A stretch of DNA of 64,000 nucleotides, taken from Petrosia ficiformis. Lineage: Eukaryota; Porifera; Demospongiae; Haplosclerida; Petrosiidae. Location: positions 5,290,001 through 5,354,000 of the forward strand of contig OX345636.1 of NCBI GenBank assembly GCA_947044365.1, written 5' to 3'. Positions 34,803-49,000 of this stretch are shown piece by piece (position 1 is the first letter of the stretch; each line of letters opens with the position of its first letter). The notes beneath the pieces are model-generated. The model did no database searches. It was not told the origin of the DNA and worked only from the letters and a program-made list of their open reading frames with translations. The translations under genes and the position numbers were made by a program.

Positions 34803-37800
34803 GTAAGATATTGGGAAATAAGGTAATGTACAAAGAACGGTACCTTAATATTACGAGAGGGTGTGTCCTTGATTCTAGTGTCAGTAAGGGTTTTCATCTA
34901 TATCATTTATCATGCTTACTCGATGTGCTGTTCTTTACACTTGATCTGAGAAATATTGTCTGTATTTAATTACCTATAAATAATGTATGTGTGACCTAGT
35001 CGCATGACCCAGCCCCCTCCATTGGAGGAGAAGGGTCAGGTGAAGTGCAAACAAATGACTTGTTCCTTCCCTGAAAGGATTTTGGCTGACTTTATCATGC
35101 CCGAAACACAACAGCCTACTATAGTTATTTGATTATCTACTGTCCTTACCTTTTAAAGGACCTTGTAGAACTTTAGAAATATATTTCAGGAAGAATAGCC
35201 AGTTCCAGTTTCTACATAAGCTAGTAAAGCTACAAGCAGCTTCCCTTCTGCTGCTCTGTACTAGCGTGTTCTATTACGCACCACGCCCATTAATTGACCA
35301 AGCCCCGGGAATAACATAATAACTATAATAATAACTGAACTTGTTTTTCAAAATCCTTTCAATTTCCAACATTGTCGTCTCTGCTGCATATTCCAAACTT
35401 GGTTCCTTTTCCAACATGGAGTACTACTTCTACCAACTTGCTTACCGGGACTTGAAAGTCCCCAAGCACTAATTCAAATTCAGTGTTCTCCCTCTCTTGA
35501 CTGCAACCGGGGCAAGCATAATGACCCTACTACATGTCGGCACCAGCTACACCCATGATATTGGGTTTACAACGAGGAAAATGTCGCAGCTACACACAAG
35601 ATTGTGTAGGCATGGTCACTGCAGTTTTAGTTATAGTCAAATAAAACAACACTAAATTGCATGTTGCCTTGGAATTGCACAATCCATTAAGAAAATGAAC
35701 ACTTACAACATTAATTTTAATTTTATGAGTTGATCTATTCATTTAAAATCATTGAAATGGTTGTTCTAAAATGGAAGGCTGCAGTAGTGTATAGGAATTC
35801 ACAACACTACCTTAAACAGCTATACATTACCTGACTTTATTAAGTTTACATACTGTATTTATGATGGGAGTTATAGCTAAGAGATATGTACATGTAAATG
35901 TACATTACCTGACTTTATTAAATTAAAATATAAAATACTATATTTACTGTATGATGGGAGTTATACTTTAATAAGGTGATAGTCAACTGTACTTCTAAGT
36001 AGTACTATAGTACTACTTTGTACTGTAATCATAGTAATGTGTTAAACGTTTACATTTGTATAGTGTAAATAATACAGTACTTTTGAAGTGCAGTGTTCTT
36101 CACTCACAATGTACGCTGTATACTATAGTCAATGCAAGTACAGTGATAGTATGTAAACTTAATAATGACCAGAGATATAGATGTCTCTGTGAGTATACAT
36201 TCAGTATACTTAAAACTGACTTTCTTTGAATGCTTGTTAGATCCTAGAACAAGGTTTTGTAATGTGGTTATCTTTTTGTCATCAAATAATTAGTACAAGT
36301 TGTTGGTATGTAGATCACCAAAACCCTTCCTCCGGGTTACGGGGCTGGCTCACAAATACATGTAGTGTTGTTATAGTATAACAGTATTGAACAATTACAG
36401 TGATAGATTAACTAAAATTACACATGCATGTACATGTATGCTAATTAAGCTTACTAAAAGCTTTTAGTTTTCTGCATGTAGTTAGTTAAAAAGGCCCATT
36501 TTTCATTAGTCATGGTTATTACAATAGACCTGTAGTTTAGTACACAAGTGACCTTGTACATGTACATGTACATGGACATGTATAATTAAATATTTGGCAT
36601 GCCAACTAAATTTGATGCCGGAAGAGCTACATATTGAATTAATTTACTGTACTACATAAGCAAACAAAAAAGGGTCAAAACGAAACATTAAAGGTTACAG
36701 TATAGTGTTTTGCCCACGTAATTTGCGTGTGATGCCCGGGTAAATCACCTACAGCTGATTACACATCAAAATTGGAAGTATGTGCATGCTATTTTTTGGG
36801 CGTCAGTTTATTTTCTGATACCAGAATTCATGCCGTATACTGGTGTGTTATCTAATTATAGTCAGGTGTGGGCAGGGCGGCTTGAAGAGTTTTCACAAAG
36901 ACAATGAAATATTGGCAAGCGACGAAGCTTTTTGAGGTCATGGACTGGGTAGAAATGGTGTCCACAAGAGACAAGTGACTTTATATCTCCAGTTCTATGG
37001 TTCAGAGTGCTAAAATCTCTTCGGGTTGCCCTCAAGTAAGTCCAAAAGTAGTCCAAAAGTAGTCGGAAATGGTGAGAGGTCAAGAATAGAAGCACTGTTT
37101 GTGGCTACATGTAGATTTGACGCAGAAGATCTGGCAGATGAGAGATCGACCTCAGTAACTCAGTATAAGACAGCAAGAAACAAGTGCCCAAGAAATCATG
37201 ACTGGCTTTAAAAAAAACTGCAGTTTATGATACCCAAAGTATCTCATGAATAATTAATTACAAACTGTATATCGTAACCTTAATGTTAACTAAACTATAA
37301 CTAAAACTCTTTGGCATTGTACATGTAACTAAACTACGTACATGTATAACTAAGTTGCAAGTCTATTGTAATACATGTAGCTATAGCTAACTAAAATGAA
37401 AAATGATCAATAATGGGCACTTTCAGTTAGTTAACTAAAAAGTTTAAGAAACTAGTCATACTATAACTAAAAGCAGTCATTTTGTCAAACTAAAACAACA
37501 CTAAGACACATAATGTGCATGTACTGTACGCTAATACTGTACTATTATTATTATCATACAATGTACATGTATGTACTGTATTGTGTATGAAGAAACTAGT
37601 ACATGTAATTACTCAGTGGTTTCATTTTCACACTACAATAGTTTAACAGTAGTTGCTATACTTGTTAATACATGTAGTAGTGAAATAGTACTGTACTGAC
37701 AATAGAACTACATGTACATATAAGTACATGTACATGCACATGTACATATAAGGTACATGTACATCGTTATGATAACATTGTACATGTATCAACAGTAATA

Positions 37801-40800
37801 TTGTTTTTATATCTTGTATTGTTTTTTGATTTCCACAGGGTATAATCTATGTAAATTATAATTATAGTAGAATATAATTATATGTTTGAGTCACACAAAC
37901 ACACACTCACAAATGCACAGCTTTCATGAACATGTTTGTATTTCAATACAATAGAGTTACATACATGTACATGTACATGTACATGTAGTGACTTGTAGTC
38001 TACATGTTTAATACTATTTAGGAATTTTAAATTATTGAATATAAATTCTTGCTTTACTTACTTCATGATTCTATCACAAGAGTAGACGTCACCAGTCTCA
38101 TCCAGGAATGGGTCTGAAACTAGTTTGGGCTTCAGTCTGCAGGATAGATCTAGAGCTCCTGGCATAGCATGCAAAAGCATTGGCAGGTGCGCAGGGCTTT
38201 CTGGAAGCTCCAAGAGATCCACAACACGCTCTAAGAATGATATAGAAGTACATATAACTAGTACAACATAGCTACATGTAGTTAAGGAAGTTGCATCATT
38301 CATTGAGGCTTACTCAATTAATGGGCATAGTGCGTAATGGAGAGCACACTCAAGACAGCAAAAGAAAGCTGCTTGTAACTTTTTGTCGAAGCTGTTTTTG
38401 CTGAAATATACATGTACATGTACATGTTGATCGATTGGCTGATTGTTATTGTTATATTTCTAACCCAGTTGCTGCTTTAATATTTTATAAGCACTTTGTA
38501 GCTGTGTTTTATGAATTTTAAAAACCATTGATGTTGACAATGTCTGCATGACTGGCTGTTTCCACACCTTTGTCTACAAGACAGAGTAGGAAGAGAATAT
38601 AATCAAAATAATAATTATAATATTTAGTGTTTTAGACATGATAATGAATAATGACACTACAAAACAATCATAAGTACATTCCATGATACATTTTGAAGCA
38701 TGGGTCAAATTGGCTCAACAATGGTTAGTGTGTGTGCACCATTGGGAATACATCTTCATGAGCTAATTAACAAAGAGTTAATGCTGTTAGTGACAATATA
38801 ATCATAATTAACTGTGTCATCTGGCCTAAAGAGAGAACTGTGTAGTGTCATATAAGGAGCTCTTTGGGCCAGTAGTGTGCCATATGAGCTTATCAAAAAC
38901 ACTGATTTTGATGTACAGTACATGTCAATAAAATATCATCATACAGTAACAGTAGTTATCTTAATTCTACTGTCAGTATAGTACAGTAATTACTGTGTCA
39001 CTACTGTGGTGTTGAATTGACAAGTATATCAATTATTGTTAAAACTACTATGGAAGTACTGTAGTGTGGAAATCAAACTACTGACTGTACTGCACATGTA
39101 CATGTGTATATCTTGTTTTATTCTCCAGTCCTGTACATGTATGATAACACTTTCTTCTATTATATTTAGTGTGGTGCTATTCTATATTTCCCTACTCATG
39201 AGTTATCAGTCGAGTGTTCTGGATGTGGTCAACGACATTCCATAATCTCATTATCTGATCGTCAGGAAGTAAAAGAAGAGGAACATTTCCAAAGATCATT
39301 GTCTGAAATGAAACTATTGTATGGCGGAAAAAAGACTCCAGAGCTTGTAAAAGTAAGTAAACATACATACATGTATATATACATTTGTTTCCATGCCAGG
39401 ATCAGGGTTTAGGCCCACCCTCTAGTCTCCAGTCTTTCGTCTTGTCAAGAGTGGAGTCTCCAGTCTCTAGACTTGTCATGTCTGCATTTTCCAGTCTCCA
39501 ATCTTTTGAATTCTGCAGTCTCATCACATCTCCAGTCTTGTCAATTCTCCAGTCTACAATCTCCAGTCTCACCAAGTCACCAATCTCCTGTCTCACCAAG
39601 TCACCAATCTCCTGTCTCACCAAGTCACCAATCTCCTGTCTGTTGAAGTCCCCATTCTCGTAAAATCACCACTCTCCAGTGTAGTTAAATCTCCTCGACT
39701 CCAGTCTCCAATCTCGTCAAGTCTCCAGTCTCCTGTTTCATCATGTTTCCAGTCTTCAGTCTTCAGTCTCATTACGTCTTAAGCCTCCAGACTTTTCAAG
39801 CCTGCATTCTCCACTCTCCAGTATCACGAAGTCTGCAGTATCGTCATATCTTCTATCTTTGTCTCAATTCTTTTAGTTGATTATGCAATAGTAGACCTGT
39901 AATTAATGTATGTAATATTCTACCATGACTATACGGAATTGACCAATTACATGTACATAGATTGTGGTTTTTATTACTTTCTAAAGTTATATCACACTTC
40001 CTGCTTTACCATGAAGTGTGATACATGAAGCATATTATCAAAACTCTCAGTATAATGTTCCAGGGATTTTATTACAGAAATATAATAGACTATTGTTAAC
40101 TATACTGCTTTACAAAATCAGTATTTACCATAAATAGGCTCTACTTTTAAATTTTATGTTGGAAATACCCCACAGTGATTGAACACTGTGCTAAGTGGTC
40201 TTGCTGCACTTCTTAGATGAGCCACACCTTTTTTGTAGAAGCCAGAATTCTATATGCGTAGTAGAAATTATGTACATGTATATAAACTGTTGCTACACAA
40301 ACATTTACCTATATGTACTGTACATGTACATGTACATGTACATGTATTTTGTCTACTTGTACATGTACATGTATGTTTTGGTATTGTTTTAGTATGACAA
40401 TATTGACCACATTTAGTTACCTGCGTACATGTAGTTATAGTATGACTACATGTAGTTTCTTAAATTTAATTATAGTTATACATGTACATGTACATGTACA
40501 TGTGTAGTTCATTAACTAAAATACTATTAGGCTTACTAAAAGGGTTTTGACTAACTAAAAGTGCTCCCATTTTTCATTTTAGTTATTGCAATAGACTTGT
40601 GAATTACATGTAGTTATAATTTAGTTAAATAAAAGTCACAATGCCTTACTAAAATGGGTTTTAGTTATACACTATACACTACTGCAGAGGTTTTGATAAG
40701 TTTTGAAGCATGAGCCAAATTGGCTCATTAATCGTTAGTATATGTGTTGGGAATACATCTTGAGCCGATTAACAAACAGTTAATGCTATTAGTGATAATA

Positions 40801-43800
40801 TAATCATAATTACAAATGTAACTCTGCCATCTGGCTCAAATAGAGAACTGTGCAGTACTAAACAAGGATTAATCTCTTTGGGCCAATGATGTGCCATATG
40901 AGCTTATCAGAAACTCTACACACATAGTACTTTAGTTATAGTTAACACTATGAGAAGGTTTCTACTGACTTATAAAGCTTTTTGCCTTTTGCCTTTTATA
41001 AACCATTACTTCAGTGTGTATCCTACATGTACATGTACATGATGTATACAGTACATGTGTTCTCCCACACTGGTCGGGAATAACCAACTCTTAGATAAAT
41101 TAACCACCTCTCAGATAATACATATATAGGCTGCTGAGACAGAATTAAGTGTATACTGGATAAACAGCAATGTAGAATGCAACCATCACTCTAAATATCC
41201 TGGGCAAAACACTGTATACATAGTCCCAATACCTTACTAAAACTGGCTACAGTTCTAAAAAACAGCACTTCATTTCATTTTCTCCTTCTTTCTCTATCTC
41301 ATTAGGTAAAAGGCATATCTAATTATCAGTGTAAACTCCTCTCATCTCTTCTCACAACATATGGTAAAGATAAAAATGACAAGGCACGTCTTTTGAAAGA
41401 TCTAGGACTGGACGAGGTTTTCGATTGTAGTAAACTTGGAGGGAGAGTGTTTGCAATTGAACCTAATTTATTAGATACTGCAGGATATGGCCAAGTAAGG
41501 AATGTACATATAATAAATGCATAAACATTCATGTGCCTAGCATGCTAGGAAAAGGCATAGTAATGATTAACAAATGAACACAACAAACAAGTAGCCACAA
41601 TGGCTTACAAAATTTATAAAACACAGCCACAAAGGGCTTACAAAATATTAAAGTAGCCACTCTGGCTTACAAAAATAACATGTACCATGGCTTAGAAAAT
41701 GAGCAGCCACAATGGCTTAAAAAATGAGCAGCCACAATGACTTAAAAAAGTAACAATCAGCTACCATGGCTTACAAAATTTATAAAACACAGCCACAAAG
41801 GGCTTACAAAATATTAAAGTAGCCACTCTGGCTTACAAAAATAACATGTACCATGGCTTAGAAAATTAGCAGCCACAATGGCTTAGAAAACGAGCAGCCA
41901 CAATGGCTTAGAAAATGAGCAGCCACAAATGGCTTAGAACATGAGCAGCCACAAATGGCTTAGAACATGAGCAGCCACAAATGGCTTAGAACATGAGCAG
42001 CCACAATGACTTAGAAAAGTAACAATCAGCTGCCATGATAGTGGCAGGAACTAAGTCACAGAACTACTACTAGCCAGCCATGATAGTGGCAGGAACTAAG
42101 TCACAGAACTACTACTAGCTATATACATGTATTATGAATTAATCTCATAGGGATATTAAGGCTTGTTCCCTCAGTACAGAATGGTGTAGCACAGCACTGC
42201 TTATACAGTACATGTAGTGCAATATGCATGTACATGTACAAGAGGGATATTAAGGCTTGCTCCCTCAGTACAGAATAGTATAACACATCACTCCTTATAC
42301 AGCAGCTAATAGTTTCTACAACTGCTTTCTTCCTGCTGTAAGTAGCGTCATTTGTGTTACATACCTGACAGTGGCTCCAGAAGATGTTTTGAAGCATATG
42401 AGCTTATCAAAGACTCTGGCCTCCAACTTCCTTAGGAACGTATATGTAATATAAGAATATAAATACATGTATAATGCATAAACTAATGTACATGTACATT
42501 GCATGTTCTATGTACGTGTACATGTACATGTACATGTACATGTGTAAATGTACTACATGTAATATGTAGTGCATGTACATGTACGTATCAATGTTAATGC
42601 TTGCAATTATATAATTATGTTTAATAGGATAAAAGTGGCTCTCTCAAATATCTCAGTGATACATTAAATCAGTTAGCTAAAGCAAATGGTAACAAGAGAT
42701 GTTTAGTTCCAGTACATGCTGATGGTATGTGACTATGTGTACATGTACATGTACCTGTACATGTATATATACATGTGTAATTATATAATTATATACATGT
42801 ATATATGTACATGTATTTACTGTGTGATGGAATGCATGTACATGTTGAATGTGTAATTATATACATGTAATTATATACATGTATACATGTACATGCATTT
42901 ACTGTGTGATGGAATGCATGTACCTTATACATGTTGAATATGTAATTATATTTGCTGTGTTGTACGGTTTTAGCTATATTCATTTGTCTAGTGACAGCCA
43001 CTATTACGTGTACATGTGTACATGTTAATATTCCCAGTTCTCAAGACTGGGCATTTAATGTTTTTTTGTTTTTTTTACTTCGACCACTGTGACTGCTTAT
43101 TGTCCTAGCCTTACTTGACCATAATAAGTTTACATACATGTACTATGATGTGAGTTACACTTCAATAAGGTGATAGTCACGGTATATTTACATTTGTATG
43201 TGATAATATAGTATACTGTGTAATGCATCAGAATACAGTGTACTTCACTCACAAGGTACTGTACTGTAGTCAATGGAAGTGCAATGATAGACTAACTGAT
43301 AGTAATGTACATGTACATACATGTACATGTATAAACTTAATAATATCAGGTACTGTAGGTTATTTCACTGTGCAGGTCTAATTTACATGTAGATGTACAC
43401 ATGTATTAATGTCCTGTTCATTATTGTACATATACATGTAGGTGATGGTCATTGTTTAGTTCATGCTGTTTCAAGATGTCTTGTAGGTAGGGAACTTTTC
43501 TGGCATGCCCTAAGAGTAAACATGCAGGTAAGACATGCATACAACTATACACATGTACAGTATGTGCATGTGTATATACATGTATTACACTATGTACATG
43601 TTCATACTTTACACATGTACATGTACGTGTACTTGTACATGCATGCAATCAATTCTGTAGTTCAGATGCTTTCATGTCTAACCTTTATGCACACTCTCTA
43701 TTTGTGTGTCTGTCTAACTGTCTGTCTATCTCTGTCTCTCTGTCTGTCTCTCTCTCTGTCTGTCTCTCCTGATAGACTCATCTCAAGACACATGGTGACA

Positions 43801-44608
43801 AATATATTTCCATGTTGAAGGATTTCCTATCTGAAGAAGAATGGCCTGAAATAGTTGAAGAGGCAGGACCAGATTATCAACCTCCAGATGGACAGCCACT
43901 GGGATTACGAACTGTTCATATATTTGCTCTTGCTAATGTTCTTCATAGACCTATTATATTACTGGATAATTTAGCAGGTTAATTACATGTAAATACATAT
44001 GTACATGTACATGTGTATGTACATCTATATGTACATGTACATGTATATGTAACATGTATGTGTACATGTACACATACATGTTACATATACATGTACATGT
44101 CCATGTATACATGTACAGTAAATGTACATGTACATGTACATGTACACGCTATAAATAAAATCAATATAGGTTGTTCTACCATTTTTGTACATGTACAGGA
44201 AGCTATAAAAATTTGTAATGTAATTATATACATGTATATTGAGTAATATACATGTACATGTACATGTATACCAGTGTTTTTGATAAGCTCATATGGTGCA
44301 GCATTGGCCCAAAGAGCTTCCTGTTTGGCAATGTACAGTTGTCTCTTTGGGCCAGTGATGCAGTTAGTTATGATTATATTGTCACTATATAACAGCATTA
44401 ACTCTTTGATAATTGGCTCAAGATGTATTTTCAGTGATGCACACTCTAACCATTGTAGAGCCCATGCTTCAATACATATCAAAAACTCTGTATACATGTA
44501 CATGTACAATGTACATGTACATTTGCTTGAACCAGTCGCATAATTATAGTGAAATAGGATTGAAGTTAATAAAATACATGTACTTTAATTTATGTACATG
44601 ATATTATC

Positions 44609-44648
<40 letters not shown>

Positions 44649-45770
44649 CACACATGTACATGTATATATGCAGTAAATGTCTGTTTTTAATAAAATGGTT
44701 ATATCCAACTTTGTCCATCCACATTCATCTATACATGTGTCCATCATTCCTTTCATCTATCTACAGGTACATGTACATATACATGTATTCATCTATTCAT
44801 CCATCAATCCTGATTTCCACCCATCCACCAATACTATTCATGTATCCATTCAGCTACATGTATCTACATGTACATGTACATATACATGTAGATGTACATG
44901 TACATGTATTCATCCATCCATCCATCCATCCATCTATTCTTCTATCCACTCATCTATCCATCCATTCATCCATCCATGTATCAATCCATCCATCTACATG
45001 TTCATGTATCTATTCTTCTGTTCATCCATCCATCCATCCATCCATCCATCCATCTATTCTTCTATCCACTCATCTATCCTTCCATCCATCCATCCATCAA
45101 TCCATCTATCAATCAATCCATCAATCCATCCATATATCTATTCTTCTGACCATCCATCCATCCATCTATACATCCACTCATGTATTCATTAATCAATCTA
45201 ATAGGCATGGAGAAGAGAGGAGAATACTCTGGTATCTTTCTTCCATCCCTACACACACCTGAGGAGTGTTGTACTCAAGGTGTTCTAAATTCTCCTATTG
45301 TAATAGCCTGGAGTAATGCAGCTTATAATCACTTTATACCTTTAGTACCACTGAGAGATCAACAGTTACCAAAACTACCAAATAGTTTGAGACCAGAGGT
45401 ACATGTACATTACTTTATATACATGTACATGTCCCAATAATACATGTACATGTTCATTCTACAGTGTACATTTTACATGTACATTGTGTACATATTATAA
45501 TGTGCATTACTGTACACATAATGTGCAATGACATGCACATGTACATACTATGTATACAAGTCATGTACATGTACATTGTACTGTATGCATGTACACATTA
45601 ATTGTACATGTACATATTCATGTTCTCATGTAGATGTTTGATTCGGACCCTGCCAGCTGGAGCTGCCTTGGTAGCTCAGTTGGTAGAGCATCTGTCCGGA
45701 GTACAGAGTGTTGTGGGTTCGAATCCCACCTGAGGCAACTCTCATTTGCCTTTTTCCATTGCCTCAGGTG

Positions 45771-45801
<31 letters not shown>

Positions 45802-46021
45802 ACATCTCTGATAACATCATGTATATACATGTACTTAGGTTTGGTGTTGGTGTCATTGGTGGTTTCATTACCCCGGCCATCACCTAATGCCTTGTGTCTG
45901 TTAGCCTGCTCATACAGGCATATGAGATGTACAGACACAGTACAGAGTGTTGTGGGTTTGAGTCCCATCTGAGGCAACTCTCATTTTCCTTTTTCCATTG
46001 CCTCAGGTGTCTTTCTTTTTT

Positions 46022-46052
<31 letters not shown>

Positions 46053-49000
46053 ACATCTCCGATAACATCATGTACATTGTATACCTGTACATTGTATACC
46101 TGTACATCTACATATACATGTACATATTGTAGGGGGTGTGTACTGTATATGTAGTCACACCCCTTTATATGACACTTCCTCATTTTGTCCTAAAGGTATG
46201 GGGTGTTGGCGACTCACTTTTGTCTAATTACATCAAATTAGAACCAGATGGGTCCATTGAATTATGTCGTGGAAAACCTTTACAAGATAGTTATCTTCAT
46301 AAACTGGTATATAGTATGGAGGAATTATTTTTCTCTCTATATGGTGTCACGCCATCTTTAGTAGCTGATTTTAATCAGCATGTTTATCGCAGTGCTGGCT
46401 GTGTTAGTGTTTCAACAGAAATGGTTACCATGGAAACCAAATGTGCAACTGAAGATGGACGACTGTTTCGTTGTTTGTTGTGTGCTGGATTATCACATGT
46501 ACCAGCAGTAAGTGTAGTGACTCTGTCACTATGTCACTCTGTACAATATATATACACTGAGTCTAGTGTCTGTCTCTTTGTCTTTCTCTGTACATTGATC
46601 TCCTTTTGTCTCTCTATCTACATGTACATGTATAGTGGAGGTTTCTTGAAATTAGTACTAATTAACACAATAAGATAAGAATGAGGAACTTAGCTATGAG
46701 TTAATACAAGTTCCATTTATCTTTTATACAAGTATGAAAGCATGGAGATGATAGTACAGAACAGGACGAAAAGTGATACATGACAATGTACATGTAGGTC
46801 CTACAATATGTATACACTATGATAATACAGTTACATACAATGTACATGTAGTTCCAAAGGTTGCATGACAATGTGTATCTGTAGGTCCGGAGATGATGTC
46901 ATGACCTTTAGAGGGTGTACCAGGTTGGGTTAAGTAGAAACCTCCACTATAAATACTAAATATGGAACATTTAGTTTATGGAATAGTGTACTGTATGTAC
47001 ATGTACACATGTATCTCTCTATACATGAGCACCTCTGCTCTTCCTTCCTTCCTTCATTTTCTATTCACTCCTCTCTTTTCTCCACTCTCCCATTTATCAC
47101 TACATGGACCTTTGTTCATTCCTTTCCATTCTCCTTCTACATGTATTTACATGTACATACATGTATCTCTCCCACTTTCTATCTCCTCTCTCTATCCTCT
47201 CTCCTCTGTTAAACCCTTACTCTATTCATTCATTCCCTCCTTTATTAACCCTACCGTTCCTCTCTCTAACCACTCCCTGCTGCATTAATTCCTGTCCCCC
47301 TTTTATCTATTCATCCATTCTATTCATCTTTTCTCTCTATTCATTTCTTCCCTCCTGTACTATTCATCCCTTCTATCTATTCATTTCTTTTGTCTCTCTC
47401 TATCTACATTGTACATTGTACATTGTACATGTACATTGTATCTCTTTCATGTTATTAGGACTGGCTTTGTAAAGATGGTAGGTTATATAATATCGCTGTT
47501 CGAGAATACACTCTAAAGAATGGAGAGAAGTTCACATTCCCTACATATGGCATAACTGCTGAATATAATGGGGAAAAAGATATTCTAATACCGACTGATG
47601 TAAGCAAGTTATGAATACAAAATTACTGTTATTATTGTTAGCAATAATGAAGTACATGTACATGTGTATACTGATGTACACAAAACAGATTAATGATAAG
47701 GTATAAGTACAAAATGTACATGTATATTTAGCAGTAACCTCATCTACTTATTTTTCACTGCGATTCAAACGAAATGATGTGAAGTAAGTCCACCACACTC
47801 TTCCTGTTGCACAGCAGAGGGCTGAGTCTGGGCCATACCAAAATATACATGTAAACAGACACACACATACATGTACATGTACGTGTAAACACACACAAGG
47901 GTCAAAGGCAAGAGGTTTGAAAAACCCTACAAAGAGGAATAGGTACAAAATATACCAACCAAATGTTTGCACTTATACATGCACATGCACATAGTTTTGT
48001 TAGCCTACAAGCCTGGAATGGATTTATATTCATGTATAATTAGATATACATGTACATGTATATGAAGAGCAAGAAAGTCCCTTTACAGTATTAATGCTTT
48101 TATTGTTCAAGTACATGTAAGTATTTGCTATCCTGTATTGAAATGTTGGAATATATCACGTAATTTTCATAAAGGGACACTTTCCTGCAAAATAATTTTG
48201 ATCAAATACTTACACTCAATCACTTGCCATTCAGCCATTTTGTACAGTTAGTCAATGAAACTTTGTATCCAGGTAGAGCTATTATTAAGCTTCTTAGATA
48301 CCAAATTGCATTAACTTTCTGTATAAAATGACAGAATGGCAGCAAGTAAAGGTAGATGTAAGTGTTTGATCAAATTATTTTGTGAGAAAGTGTTCCTTTG
48401 TGAAATTACAATGTACATGTAGGTCACATTCAGTGTTTTGATAAGCTCATATGGTGCACCATTGGCCCAAAGCGCTTTTTATTTGGCACAGCACGTTTCT
48501 CTCTTTGGGCCAATGACGCAGTTAATTATGATTATATTGTCACTAACAGCGTTAACTCTTTGTTAATGGGTTCAAGATGTATTCTCAATGGTGCACACAC
48601 TAACCATTTTTGAGCCAATCTGGCCCAAGCTTCAAAATGTATGAAAAACTCTGGTCACATTATAGTCTGAGAGTACAGTACCAATTACCCATAGCTAGTG
48701 ATGTACATGTACATGTACATGTGCATGTACAATATACTACCTTCTGTAATATCTACACACATGTACATGTACAAATGTACATTATATTTCTTTTCCTGGA
48801 CCTTTTCTCAAGATTGTCAACTTATTCTTTTCATTTACAATATACATGTAGGTTGATTGTTTTCATTGTACACAAACCTCACGTCGTATCCATGGTGATG
48901 GTACTGTACAGTATGAGAATGGGGACCGTACACCAAATAGAGCAAACACTAAATTCAGTAAATGTTGTGGATATAAACATTACTGGGATGGAAAAGAATA

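Larger units (their letters stand above)
34803..39169. other. VCPIP1 intron 1 (4.4 kb)
   Basis: Holds a partial piggyBac-like repeat, TACATGTA arrays from about 36420 on, two or three antisense candidate exons, and one MITE (38685-38904). Confidence 0.7.

Noticed and set aside
40195..45192. Several open frames rich in His-Val, Thr-Cys, Met-Tyr or Ser-Ile-His-Pro
   Set aside because: They translate the TACATGTA and CATC repeats.
45665..45737. Functional tRNA-Ser (GGA)
   Set aside because: U33 is missing and the sequence is repeated elsewhere with a SINE tail.
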